Of a stretch of DNA of 64,000 nt, positions 50,979 to 60,452 are shown piece after piece (the stretch's first letter is position 1; every line of letters starts with the position of its first letter). Location: the NCBI RefSeq assembly GCF_016342405.1, contig NZ_JAEINN010000006.1:154421-218420 (forward strand). Direction: 5' to 3'. Under the pieces are notes generated by a model. It did not search any database, was not told where the DNA came from, and saw nothing but the letters and a program-made list of their open reading frames with translations. The position numbers and the translations under genes are program-made. The stretch is from Maridesulfovibrio ferrireducens. GTDB taxonomy: Bacteria > Desulfobacterota > Desulfovibrionia > Desulfovibrionales > Desulfovibrionaceae.

Positions 50979-51590
50979 TCAGATTTTCTGCTCAACGTTT
51001 GTAAAACAGGGGATGCACAGTGTCTGCCCTGAGAATCTTCTTGAGCGCGATTCCATCAATTGTTCACCGCAATTGTCACAGTTAAGTGATTGCAGAATTT
51101 TGGCAGGGCGGGGCATATTTATTTGCGGTTTATCTAGAATGAACATTTCTTCAAGATCTGCTTCCAAATATTGGGTTTCTACTTCAGACCGAACAGCTGT
51201 ACATTGTCTTTCCTCTTCGTCTGTTGCCGTACCATCGGAAGAAGCCTTCATCAGTCTGTTCATTTTCTCTCTGCTTTTTTCCAGAAATTCGGGATTCAGC
51301 AATGCTCTGAAACCTTCGCCGTCTTCACGTCTGAAAAACGTAAAAGCCATTTTTCCGTGATCTTTAAAGAGCAGGTTGCCTTTTCCTACTGAGCATCCGG
51401 TGAGAAACTGGATTGCATCCACTCCGCACATATCTGTTTCACAAATTGCTACAAGCGAGGAATCCTTGTTATGTCCCAGTTTGTTTAAACACAGTTCTGA
51501 TGCACGAATACCTACAGCCAGTCCGGGGCACTGGTGACCGTGGAATTCTATAACTCTTTTAATTGTTTCAGAGCTGAAAAAATTATTCAT
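50979..51590 (-). CDS. FmdE-family protein
   Basis: The 203-residue protein has an FmdE domain (about 1-130): VIEFHGHQCPGLAVGIRASELCLNKLG, CETDMCGVDAIQFLTGCSVGKGNL, with conserved Cys and His for metal. A C-terminal zinc ribbon follows (CDNCGEQL ... CIPCF). FmdE was named from formylmethanofuran dehydrogenase operons; in sulfate reducers it occurs beside metal transporters and its role is unknown. It follows the ABC ATPase gene by 9 bases and is in that operon. A molybdenum or tungsten link is inferred from the name and context only. Confidence 0.88.
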   Translation of the reverse strand: MNNFFSSETIKRVIEFHGHQCPGLAVGIRASELCLNKLGHNKDSSLVAICETDMCGVDAIQFLTGCSVGKGNLLFKDHGKMAFTFFRREDGEGFRALLNPEFLEKSREKMNRLMKASSDGTATDEEERQCTAVRSEVETQYLEADLEEMFILDKPQINMPRPAKILQSLNCDNCGEQLMESRSRRFSGQTLCIPCFTNVEQKI

Positions 51591-51599
51591 TTGTAGTTC

Positions 51600-52433
51600 C
51601 TATTGGTTATGAATTGCGGCATTTGCGTGTACATGGTTGTGGCTGTGCGTATGGCTGTGGTCGATTGCGTTTAAATCTTCAATGGGATGAATAACGGGAC
51701 ATCCGTTTCTGATTTCAATTTCAACAGGTACTCCGTATACCGCTTCGATCATTTCCGGTGTGACACATTCAGTTGCGCCGCATCCGTAGATAGTTCCGTC
51801 TTTGAGAAAAATGAATTTGTCGGCGTAGCGTAGTGCTGTATTCAGGTCGTGCATGGTCATAATGGCTGAAACCATGTGCCCTTTCACAACTCCTCTGACG
51901 GTTCGCAGAATTTCCAACTGGTTTTTAAGATCAAGACTGCTGGTGGGTTCATCCAATAAAAGAACTTCCGGCTCCTGAACAAGGGCTCGCGCAATGCTGA
52001 CTTTTTGCAGTTCTCCGCCGCTTAGTTGATCAATATATCTTAGCGATAGATGGCATAAAGAAAGCCTTTTTAATGCCGCATCCACAATGCAGATGTCGTG
52101 GTCGCGGACCCGCCATTTTATATGTGGTTTGCGCCCCATAAGGACCGCATCGAAGACACTCAGCCGTGCAGGTTCAACCCGCTGCGGAACATAGCCCAGC
52201 AGTTTTGCTATATCGTCTGAACTGAGTTTAAACACATCCTGTTCCTTAATGAGAACACAACCCTGTTCGGGCTTGTGGATGGCGTTCAGGCATTTGAGTA
52301 AGGTTGTTTTCCCCGCTCCGTTGGGACCGAGAATAGCAAGAAGTTCGCCCTTATCTACGGAAAAATTAATTTCTTCGAGAATCGAAGTTCCGTTGTAGTT
52401 GAAATTAAGGCCGTTTACTTTGAGGTTTATCAT
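51600..52433 (-). CDS. FecE/BtuD-type ABC transporter ATPase with His-rich tail
   Basis: The 277-residue ATPase has Walker A LGPNGAGKTTLL, signature LSGGELQKVSIARAL, Walker B PEVLLLDEPTSSLD and H-loop TMHD, the class that powers iron-chelate, cobalamin and molybdate import. The C-terminus is unusual: DHSHTHSHNHVHANAAIHNQ has seven histidines, probably a metal-binding tail. Its start overlaps the permease stop by 4 bases. Confidence 0.92.
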   Translation of the reverse strand: MINLKVNGLNFNYNGTSILEEINFSVDKGELLAILGPNGAGKTTLLKCLNAIHKPEQGCVLIKEQDVFKLSSDDIAKLLGYVPQRVEPARLSVFDAVLMGRKPHIKWRVRDHDICIVDAALKRLSLCHLSLRYIDQLSGGELQKVSIARALVQEPEVLLLDEPTSSLDLKNQLEILRTVRGVVKGHMVSAIMTMHDLNTALRYADKFIFLKDGTIYGCGATECVTPEMIEAVYGVPVEIEIRNGCPVIHPIEDLNAIDHSHTHSHNHVHANAAIHNQ

Positions 52434-53497
52434 TTATTCCCCCTTATTATCAGCCAGATAAAGACCGGCGCGCCTAGGAAGGCTGTCAGCACGGACACAG
52501 GCAGTACGTTTGGTGCGAGCATAAGACGGGCGGCAGTGTCCGCTGTTAAGAGCAGGGCGGCTCCGAGCAGGCATGATCCCGGAAGCAGAAACCTATAATC
52601 ATCCCCGACCATACGTCTGACCATGTGTGGACAGACGAGCCCTACAAATCCAATAATCCCCAGAAAGGAAACGATTACGGAGGTCACAAGCGAGGCCAGC
52701 AGCATCCCTGTAAGTCTTATACGTTCGACTTTTACACCCAGACCTTTTGCTGTTTCGTCGCCAGCTTCAATTGCATTGAAATTCCAACGATTCAGGGTGA
52801 ACCATATATAGGCAATGAAAGTTACTACGCTTATTATTCCAAGCTCGGTCCATGTTGCTCTGGCAACGTCGCCGAAAGTCCAGAAAACCATGGCCGCCAG
52901 CTGAACATCATCTGCAAAGTATTGCAGAAACATGGTTCCGGCTGTGAATAGCGCTCCCAAGGCAACCCCTGTGAGAACCATTACTTCGGGCGTAGCCCGA
53001 CGAAGCCGCGATATTGCAATGATCGCAAAGGTGGCAATCAGGCTGAAAGAGAATGCAACTGCTGTCGTTAAGTAGGGGCTGTTAATAGTCACTGCGCCAA
53101 CGTTTGAGCTGGCCATGGTTCCAAGGTCGAGGATCATGACAGATACAGCGGCGCCGAAAGCCGCCGCATGTGAAATCCCCAAGGTGAAAGGTGAACCTAG
53201 AGGATTTCGGAGAATCGCCTGCATTACTGCGCCGGAAACAGAAAGCCCCGCCCCTGCAGCAATTGCTGTGAGGGCTTGGGGCAGTCTGATATTCCATATT
53301 ATGAGATCGAATCGTTTGGAAATAGTTTCTCCAAACAGAGTACGAAGCGTTTCCGAAATTGATATAGAAACAGGTCCCATTCCGATGGACGAAGTAAATA
53401 CTATCGCAGTGATAACGAATCCGGCGACAATGAATAAAGACTTGCGCCTAATATGTTTTGCATACTCCGGCGGGATTTGTCCGTCATTAAAGTGCAT
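52430..53497 (-). CDS. FecCD/BtuC-family ABC permease
   Basis: The 355-residue protein has about nine to ten membrane helices and the FecCD features: IRLPQALTAIAAGAGLSVSGAVMQAILRNPLGSPFTLGISHAAAFGA (the NPL-P-LG motif), and FLGIIGFVGLVCPHMVRRMVGDDYR, the cytoplasmic loop that contacts the ATPase. It makes the channel of the importer. It lies 3 bases after the binding-protein gene and overlaps the ATPase gene. Confidence 0.93.
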   Translation of the reverse strand: MHFNDGQIPPEYAKHIRRKSLFIVAGFVITAIVFTSSIGMGPVSISISETLRTLFGETISKRFDLIIWNIRLPQALTAIAAGAGLSVSGAVMQAILRNPLGSPFTLGISHAAAFGAAVSVMILDLGTMASSNVGAVTINSPYLTTAVAFSFSLIATFAIIAISRLRRATPEVMVLTGVALGALFTAGTMFLQYFADDVQLAAMVFWTFGDVARATWTELGIISVVTFIAYIWFTLNRWNFNAIEAGDETAKGLGVKVERIRLTGMLLASLVTSVIVSFLGIIGFVGLVCPHMVRRMVGDDYRFLLPGSCLLGAALLLTADTAARLMLAPNVLPVSVLTAFLGAPVFIWLIIRGNK

Positions 53498-53500
53498 TGA

Positions 53501-54610
53501 CTACCTCAAAACCAGCTTGTCGAATGCTTTTTCTTTAAAGGCATTATCCATCTCATTAAATACGGGCTTTCCGACCATGAAACTGTAAATTTCATCGGCT
53601 TTAACTTTAGGATCAATGTCCGCAAATTTTTCAGGGTAAAGAACTTTACCAACATAAAAAGCATCTGCGATTATTGAACCGTAATTCCGCGAATACCAGT
53701 TATAAGGAAGAACTGTATAAACCTGATCATTAATCACGGCATCAAGGCTCTTGTAAACGGGATCAGTTTTAAGTTCATTAATGGCGCTTGCTTCATCACC
53801 AAGCTGGCAGGTTGAGATGTCCATAAATAAAATTTCAGGATTCCACGCTACAATCTGTTCTTTTGAAACATTTGCATGTTGCAATGGTTTGCCCTGTTCT
53901 TCCGGCGGACAGGCTACGTTTTTAGCATTAACGAAGAGAAAAGGAGGATAGGCCGGTTCAGTGGATTGAAATCCGTGAGGCCCTTTTTTTGCAATTCCGC
54001 CTACGTAGCAGGATTTGCGCTGTGATTCAGGAACGTCCGCAGTTCTCTTTTCCAGGTCATTGATGTTTTTTTCGATGAAATTACAGATTTTTTCCGCTCT
54101 CTCAGATTTGCCGACAACATCACCCATAAGTTTGAGTGAGTTGTAGATCAACTGCCTTTTGGTTGCGATGCTGCTGTATGCTAGGCAAATCACTGGTATT
54201 CCGGTTTTTTCCTGCAATTTGTCAGGATCGAAGCCCATTCCTTTATATGTTTTGAAAATAACCTGTGGTTGCGGTTCAAGGGATAGAATCAGTTCCGGAT
54301 TGTCGTGTCCCCTGAATTCGCCGAAGAGTGGTTTATCTTTAAACTGCGGATTAGCCATTGCGTATGGACGCGAATCAAATCTGCTTTTCCTTTTTTCAAT
54401 GCTGTCGACTCCGACAATAAGCCCCTGTCCCTGAAGATAAGTAAGATAGCGTAAGCATCCCGGCCCTGAGCAGATAACCTTATCAACTTTATCAGGAATT
54501 TCAACGGTGCGTCCGGCCATGTCTGTGATCGTTCTTGTTCCTGCATAAGCAGGTAGGGACATACAAAGTGAGGTTAGTGCTGTCAGAAGAACCAATAGGA
54601 GCTTATTCAT
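53501..54610 (-). CDS. Metal/chelate ABC transporter substrate-binding protein
   Basis: The 369-residue protein starts at 54610 (MNKLLLV) behind GAGGTGTAC. A signal peptide (cleaved near LPAYA) leads to a class III binding fold: RTITDMAGRTVEIPDKVDKVICSGPGCLRYLTYLQ, then FGEFRGHDNPELILSLEPQPQVI. The SGPGxLRxLxYLQ pattern is typical of archaeal and sulfate-reducer proteins of the BtuF/MolA type. It binds a metal chelate or oxyanion in the periplasm. The ligand cannot be read from sequence. Confidence 0.9.
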   Translation of the reverse strand: MNKLLLVLLTALTSLCMSLPAYAGTRTITDMAGRTVEIPDKVDKVICSGPGCLRYLTYLQGQGLIVGVDSIEKRKSRFDSRPYAMANPQFKDKPLFGEFRGHDNPELILSLEPQPQVIFKTYKGMGFDPDKLQEKTGIPVICLAYSSIATKRQLIYNSLKLMGDVVGKSERAEKICNFIEKNINDLEKRTADVPESQRKSCYVGGIAKKGPHGFQSTEPAYPPFLFVNAKNVACPPEEQGKPLQHANVSKEQIVAWNPEILFMDISTCQLGDEASAINELKTDPVYKSLDAVINDQVYTVLPYNWYSRNYGSIIADAFYVGKVLYPEKFADIDPKVKADEIYSFMVGKPVFNEMDNAFKEKAFDKLVLR

Positions 54611-54735
54611 GTACACCTCTAATTTAAATTTGGAGTCTTTTAGTGTGGATATATCAAGTATAATTGCACGTTAGACGTATACATAATATAAAATCGTGTC
54701 AAGGATGGGAGGGCGAGAGAAGTGTTCAAAAGCAT

Positions 54736-54773
54736 AAAAAAATCCCTGAAACATGATGTCTCAGGGATTTTTT
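54736..54773 (-). terminator. Terminator after the disrupted chemoreceptor gene
   Basis: AAAAAATCCCTGA...TCAGGGATTTTTT with T-runs on both strands; it lies 20 bases past the stop. Confidence 0.9.
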
Positions 54774-54793
54774 AATCTGAAAGTAATTAATTC

Positions 54794-57226
54794 TTAATTG
54801 CTCTTTGTAAGATTTGAAAGAACTGTCTTTAACTCAAGAGCTATTTGAGCCAAATCCTGAACTGCTTCTGAGGACTGAACCATTCCATCAGTGGTTTCAG
54901 TCACAACTTGATTAACTTCGTCAATAGCCCTGTTGATCTCGTCACTTGTTGCCGATTGTTGTTCTGCTGCAGTAGCAATACCACTTATCAAATCAGAGGA
55001 ATCGGTAGACAGAGTTACAATCTGTCCCAAAGCCTGTCCGGACTCTTCAGCCAGCTCGGTAGCTTGGCTGATGCTTTCAACCGCAAGATTGACATTTTGA
55101 ACGTTGGTTTGTGTCGCTGACTGGATTGTTTTAATATTTTCACCGACTTCGGTCGTGGCGGCCATAGTCTTTTCTGCTAATTTACGAACTTCATCAGCGA
55201 CAACGGCAAACCCACGACCGGCTTCACCGGCTCGAGCTGCTTCAATAGCCGCATTAAGAGCAAGAAGGTTGGTCTGATCAGCAATGTCTGTGATCACTGT
55301 CATAACACTGCCTATGGATTCAGCACGCTGATCCAACGTCTGCATATTTTCTTGTAATTTACGAGCTATGTCATTGATCTGATTGATAGAATCCACCACC
55401 CTGTTTACCAGTTCAGCCCCTTCATCAGCTTTATCTTTAGATTTATTTGATTGTTCTGTGGCCAAGCTTGCATTTTTAGCAACTTCCAAAACAGTGGCAT
55501 TCATTTCTTCCATAGCTGTTGCAGTTTCACTGACTCTTTGCTGTTGAACTCCAGCTCCTTGACTGACTTGTTCAATTTGCGCAGACAATTCTTCGGAAGA
55601 CGAAGCAACCCGGTCTGCAATCTCATCAGCCTGTCTAGCAACTTCAAGCATAGTCTTCTGTGCTGTCTTAATCTCAGTTTGGTCAATCTGAATTTCTAGA
55701 GCTCCGGTCACATCTCCTGCTCGGGAAAGCAATGGGACTGAGGTATAGCTAATTTCATAAGAACCGCTTTTGGTGCTGGCTTTTGTTTCTGAACTAGCTG
55801 GTTTTTTCGATTTCATACAGCGATCGCTAGCACAGTTTTCTGTGTTACAATCATCGGTATTATAAAGATCGCTACAGATTTTTCCTTTAAAAGAAGGAGA
55901 GTCAGCAATCTCTTGAGCTGTTTTGTTAAGATAGGTAATTTTATGGTCAGGAGCCATAGTCATTATACCCACGGGCAGTTGATTCATAAAGCCGCTGTAT
56001 GTAGCAACAAGAGAATTTACGCCCTTAACAAGGTCTGCAAAAGCTCCGGAATAAGTTGAGGAATCACCAGTAGCAGACAAATCGCCATGCTCAACCTTAA
56101 TAATAATTTGTTCAACTTCATCAGCCGCATCAGAAACAGCATCTTTAATTGACACAAGGGCGTTACAGATGATGCCGACTTCATCTTTTTGGTTAATATC
56201 AATGGTTTTGGAAAAATCACCTTTGGCAACAGCTAGAGCTAGTTGTGTTGCAGAACCCAAGGGTTTAGCAATGGCTCGCGTAATAAGTATCGCTGCAAAT
56301 AATCCTACGATCGTAGCGATAAGTGATAAAATACCTACCATGTTTTGGCCGTTTTCACTTTGAGCTTGTACTTTGGGGCCTAAGATGTCCTGATCTTTTT
56401 TAACAGACAATTTGCTCTGTTCAAGATCTTTGGCAATAACTGGTCCCCATTTATCAAGTTGCTTTTTAACTATTTAGTTTCGTTTAAAAATCAGCTTGGT
56501 AACAATATCAAAAGATGCAGCATAATTACTCTTCAGAATTTTAATTTCCCCAAGTAATTTACGTCGATTTACATTATCTACTTCACGGTCAAGTGTTTGA
56601 TATTCTTCCATAAAGCCTTCAAACTCTGAATGAACGCGGTCAATGGTACCCTGTTGATTATCCTGTAAAAATTTACTCACATACAAACGGGCCAATAATA
56701 AATTTCTAAGTGCCCGGCCTGCATAATATGCTGCAGTAATATCGCCATCAGTGTTTGCGGACTGCATGATTTCAGTTAATTTATGTTCAATTTCAGGCCC
56801 ATCGCGGTTAAGGTTTTCAACCTGCTCATTGCGCTGGTTTTGAATGTTTTTTACAGCCCCAAATTGCTGGTTGTATTTCGCAAGAAGACTACTGGCCTCT
56901 TTTACCAAGTGTGTTCGTTCAGGGTTCTTGATCTCTTTAAGGGATTGCCCCATGAACTTATCAGTTTGAGTCATATACTGATTGTATTCATCAATATCTT
57001 TTTGGCTGTCAGTGATAAGAAAGTCTTTAACATTCATTCTTACCATAAGTAGATTGGCCTGAACCCGGCCCATTAAATTGGTGTCATTAGCAAGTCCTCG
57101 ATATTAATTGAATGAGTCGAGATTCTCTGAGAGGTAGTGGTAGGCTACTCCTCCAGATGTCAGTAACATCAACAATACTGCACCAAATCCGACAGCTAAT
57201 TTTAAACCGATAGATAGATTTTTCAC
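54794..57226 (-). pseudogene. Methyl-accepting chemotaxis protein interrupted by two in-frame TAA codons
   Basis: From GTG 57226 (behind AAGGTAATAAAC) one frame runs to 54794: TM1 (LKLAVGFGAVLLMLLTSGGVA), a helical-bundle sensor, TM2, HAMP, a PAS-like domain with a cysteine-rich insert ([20 protein letters not shown]), and a signalling domain with [29 protein letters not shown]. It is interrupted by TAA at 57106-57104, after LDSFN and before YRGLAND, and TAA at 56476-56474, after FKRN and before IVKKQLDK. Each fits a lost CAA (Gln) codon by one C-to-T change. Flanking protein is well conserved, so decay is recent or the codons are read through. Intact length would be 810 residues. Confidence 0.85.
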
Positions 57227-57458
57227 GTTTATTACCTTATAGTTATTGGATGTTGATAGAATTTCTTGTTAGTTAGAATATTTTTTTTAACACTTTTTTA
57301 AAAAAGTATAGTAAGAATTGATACCGTTTATAGCGCTAGCATGAGTCGGTTAAATTAGAAATTATATATTGCTAAATAATGGGGCTATTTGCCGCGTTGA
57401 TTGGAAATAATAATTCCTTTTCATAAATATTATGATTCCTAGTCCCAGTTTGTAAAAA
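57227..57458. other. AT-rich intergenic stretch upstream of the chemoreceptor
   Basis: About 230 bases separate the broken chemoreceptor from the ferritin terminator. I see the presumed promoter region but no clear consensus and no gene. Confidence 0.4.
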
Positions 57459-57493
57459 AAATCCCCCTGAAGCATTAAGCCTCAAGGGGATTT
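57459..57493 (-). terminator. Terminator of the cyd-ferritin operon
   Basis: On the minus strand AAATCCCC...GGGGATTT with an inner TGA/TCA pair, then a T8 run; it lies 27 bases past the ferritin stop. Confidence 0.88.
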
Positions 57494-57520
57494 AATTACG
57501 TATGGTCTTTTAAATTAAAC

Positions 57521-58030
57521 TTATGCCGCAGTCGGAGCAGTGAAAACGCGTGCTGCAAGATCCTTATCAAGCATGAACATACCGTTTCCTTGAGTTCCGG
57601 CAAGCTTGAGCTTGTTCAGAATTTCGTTAACGTTATCTTCTTCTTCAACCTGCTCAGTTACGAACCATTGCAGGAAGATGTTTGTTGCGTGATCTCTTTC
57701 ATCAATAGCAAGATCAACAAGGCCGTTGATAAGTGCGGTTACTTTCTTTTCATGCTCAAGAACAGCCTGCACAGCTTCAAGTGGGCTGGCCCAGTCCTGC
57801 TGTGGAGCTTCAATAGCTGTCAGTAGAACTTTTCCGCCGCGTTCGTTGATGTAATCGTAGAATTTCATGGCGTGAAACTGTTCTTCTTTAGCCTGTACTC
57901 TCATCCAGTTTGCAAAACCGCTAAGTCCGGTGTCGCTGAAGTAAGCGGACATGGAAAGATAGAGATAGGCTGAGTACATTTCAGCGTTTAGATGCTCATT
58001 GAGAGCTTTTTCAAGAACTTTATTAGACAT
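57521..58030 (-). CDS. ftn: Non-haem ferritin
   Basis: The 169-residue four-helix protein starts MSNKVLEKALNEHLNAEMYSAYLYLSMSAYF. Diiron-site residues are visible: Glu17, then KEEQFHAMKFYDYI (Glu and His), and further helix C and D glutamates in VLEHEKKV and TEQVEEED. This is the FtnA pattern. It oxidises Fe(II) and stores iron in a 24-mer, limiting Fenton chemistry. It is the last gene after cydB (34 bases) before the terminator, linking iron storage to oxygen defence. Confidence 0.93.
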   Translation of the reverse strand: MSNKVLEKALNEHLNAEMYSAYLYLSMSAYFSDTGLSGFANWMRVQAKEEQFHAMKFYDYINERGGKVLLTAIEAPQQDWASPLEAVQAVLEHEKKVTALINGLVDLAIDERDHATNIFLQWFVTEQVEEEDNVNEILNKLKLAGTQGNGMFMLDKDLAARVFTAPTAA

Positions 58031-58064
58031 TTATTAAGTCTCCGTATTTATTTTAAATTGTTGT

Positions 58065-59078
58065 TTAGTAGCCGATATCTTCATCAGTAATTTTGGTTGC
58101 AAAAATCTTATGCATCCAGAACTGATAAGCGATTACAAGAGGTACCATTGTCAGAGCCACGGTCAGCATGATTTTAAGGGTCAATTGACTTGAAGCGGCG
58201 TTGTGAATGGTAATCGAGAAAGCCGGATTGATGCTTGAAGGCAGCAGGGCCGGAAACAGTCCGATAATTCCGAACATTGTTGTGGAGAAAATGAGTGCTG
58301 CGGAGCAGGTCCAAGCCAGCCACCATTTTTGAGTCGATATGTATGTTCTGACCATAACGATTGCAAAGATTGGAATGAGCAGGATTAACAGTAGGATCGG
58401 GTTTGTCAGATAGTTGCTGAGCAGCTTGGTGTAGAGGCCGGTGAGGGCCAGAAAAGCAGCATATACAGCAACTAAGAAAGGCCAGATTGCAGCCGCAAGG
58501 TTGCCTGCGCGTGCATTCAGATCACCTGTCGTTCGTACTGCCAGCCATAAACATCCGTGTATTGCGAATAGAAGTACAAACAGCACTCCGCCTGCGAGTC
58601 CGTAAGGGTTCAGCAGAGTCAGCAGGCCGCCTTGAAAAACACCTTCTGCATTGATTGGAATTCCCTGGAATATGTTGGCGAAAGCAACACCCAGAAGAAG
58701 TCCCGGAAGCGCACTGCCGACGACCATAGCGCCATCCCAGAATTTGCGTGACCAGTCGGATTCAACCAGTCCTCTGAATTCAAATGCTACGCCGCGAAGA
58801 ATAAGCGCCATAAGCAGAAGCATCAGAGCTGTGTATAGTCCGCTGAACATTACAGCATAAGCTTTCGGGAAAGCTGCGAAGGTTACTCCGCCCGCTGTGA
58901 CCAGCCAAACTTCGTTACCATCCCAGAAGGGGCCCATTGAATTATAAATTGTTTTTTTATCTTTTTCGCTTTTGGCGAGAAAAGGCATCACTGACCCTAG
59001 TCCCAGATCATACCCATCGAGCATGAAATAGACGGCCCAGAGTACTCCCCATAATAAGAACCATATAGTTTCCAGCAT
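58065..59078 (-). CDS. cydB: Cytochrome bd quinol oxidase subunit II
   Basis: The 337-residue membrane protein begins with an N-terminal WFLLWGVLWAVYFMLDGYDLGLGSVMPFL (the CydB signature). It has about nine helices, with WDGNEVWLVTAGGVTFAAFP in the second conserved block. It forms the bd oxidase with CydA, reducing oxygen to water with quinol electrons, which protects this anaerobe and can conserve energy. It follows cydA by 36 bases. Confidence 0.95.
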   Translation of the reverse strand: MLETIWFLLWGVLWAVYFMLDGYDLGLGSVMPFLAKSEKDKKTIYNSMGPFWDGNEVWLVTAGGVTFAAFPKAYAVMFSGLYTALMLLLMALILRGVAFEFRGLVESDWSRKFWDGAMVVGSALPGLLLGVAFANIFQGIPINAEGVFQGGLLTLLNPYGLAGGVLFVLLFAIHGCLWLAVRTTGDLNARAGNLAAAIWPFLVAVYAAFLALTGLYTKLLSNYLTNPILLLILLIPIFAIVMVRTYISTQKWWLAWTCSAALIFSTTMFGIIGLFPALLPSSINPAFSITIHNAASSQLTLKIMLTVALTMVPLVIAYQFWMHKIFATKITDEDIGY

Positions 59079-59114
59079 ATTAATCTCCTTGACTTGCAGA
59101 GTTTATTAAAGCTC

Positions 59115-60428
59115 TTAAGCCTTCGTTGGTTCAGGGCCTTTGCGTGCAAACTTGGTCAGCAGGAATATTTCACAGGCACCGAGCATGGTGTAAAGTAAAG
59201 TAAGCCCGATGAAAGAGAATGCGACCTGACTTGTCACGATGGGAGAAACCGCATCGCTGGTCTTCATTATGCCGTATACAATCCACGGTTGTCTTCCGAC
59301 CTCCGCAACAGCCCATCCTGCCCATATGGCAATGTAGGGAAGGGGGATTGCGTAAAGCATGACGCGAAGCAGCAGTCTGTTTTCAACCAGATTTTTTCTC
59401 TTTGTCCAAGCCCAGATGCAGAGGAGGGGGAAGAGTGACCCTAGCCCGACCATTAAGCGGAAGGAAAGGAAAGTAACCAAAACGGGAGGACGGTCTTCTT
59501 TCGGCCATTCTTTGAGTCCTTTAACAGGAGCATCAAAGGAGTTGAAAGCTAAGAAGCTAAGTCCGCCGGGGATTCCGAAAAGTTCAACTGCGTTTTTTTC
59601 TTTTTCTTCATCAGGCATTGCAAGAAGGTACATGGGAGCGCTGTCTGTTGAGTCCCAGAGAGCTTCCATTGCAGCAAGTTTGGCAGGCTGTTTGTGTGCG
59701 ACTTCCTGTGCGTGTCCGTGCCCCTGCACCGCAACCGCGATGGAGAATATGAAAGCACAAATTATGCCCATTTTGAATGACTTGGTGAAGAATTCAACTT
59801 CATTTTTGCGAAGCAGATGGTAGGCACTGACCCCCATGAGGAAGAATCCGGCAACAACGAAGGCGCCGAAGCCGTTGTGAAGAAATTGTGACCACCCGAA
59901 AGGATTTGAAAGTACTGCAGCAAAATCGTCGAGTTCTGCGCGTCCGTTACGGATTACATATCCTACAGGATTCTGCATCCAGCCGTTGGCAAGAATAATC
60001 CATATAGCCGAAATATTTGAGGCAATTGCAACAATCCATATACAGGCACAGTGCATTTTAGCGGAAAGTTTTTTCCATCCGAAAATCCATGCAGCTATGA
60101 AAGTTGATTCCATAAAAAAGGCGACGGTGGCTTCAATCGCCAGTAATGAACCAAAGATGTCACCAACATATATTGAGTAGCGGGACCAGTTGGTTCCGAA
60201 CTGAAATTCAAGGGTTAGTCCGGTTACTATTCCGAGAACAAAGTTAATGACAAACAACTTTCCCCAGAATTTAGTCATCCGCAGGTAAACTTCTTTTCCG
60301 GTGCGCACATAGTAGGTTTCCATGATGGCAATCATTACGGAAAGACCTAAAGTAAGGGGCACAAAAATGAAGTGGAACATAGTTGCCATGGCGAATTGAA
60401 GCCTTGACAGCATAAGAACATCCATCAT
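59115..60428 (-). CDS. cydA: Cytochrome bd quinol oxidase subunit I (short Q-loop)
   Basis: The 437-residue subunit binds haems b558, b595 and d: LSRLQFAMATMFHFIFVPLTLGL holds the His19-region ligand. SLLAIEATVAFFMEST has the two glutamates of the proton path, NGWMQNPVGY is conserved, and AEVGRQPWIVYGIMKT carries GRQPW. The length indicates the short Q-loop class rather than the long E. coli type. ATGATG starts sit close to AAGGAG; either may be used. It is 24 bases after the HEAT-repeat gene. Confidence 0.95.
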   Translation of the reverse strand: MMDVLMLSRLQFAMATMFHFIFVPLTLGLSVMIAIMETYYVRTGKEVYLRMTKFWGKLFVINFVLGIVTGLTLEFQFGTNWSRYSIYVGDIFGSLLAIEATVAFFMESTFIAAWIFGWKKLSAKMHCACIWIVAIASNISAIWIILANGWMQNPVGYVIRNGRAELDDFAAVLSNPFGWSQFLHNGFGAFVVAGFFLMGVSAYHLLRKNEVEFFTKSFKMGIICAFIFSIAVAVQGHGHAQEVAHKQPAKLAAMEALWDSTDSAPMYLLAMPDEEKEKNAVELFGIPGGLSFLAFNSFDAPVKGLKEWPKEDRPPVLVTFLSFRLMVGLGSLFPLLCIWAWTKRKNLVENRLLLRVMLYAIPLPYIAIWAGWAVAEVGRQPWIVYGIMKTSDAVSPIVTSQVAFSFIGLTLLYTMLGACEIFLLTKFARKGPEPTKA

Positions 60429-60452
60429 TCCTCTCCTTGTTCAGAGTTACAA

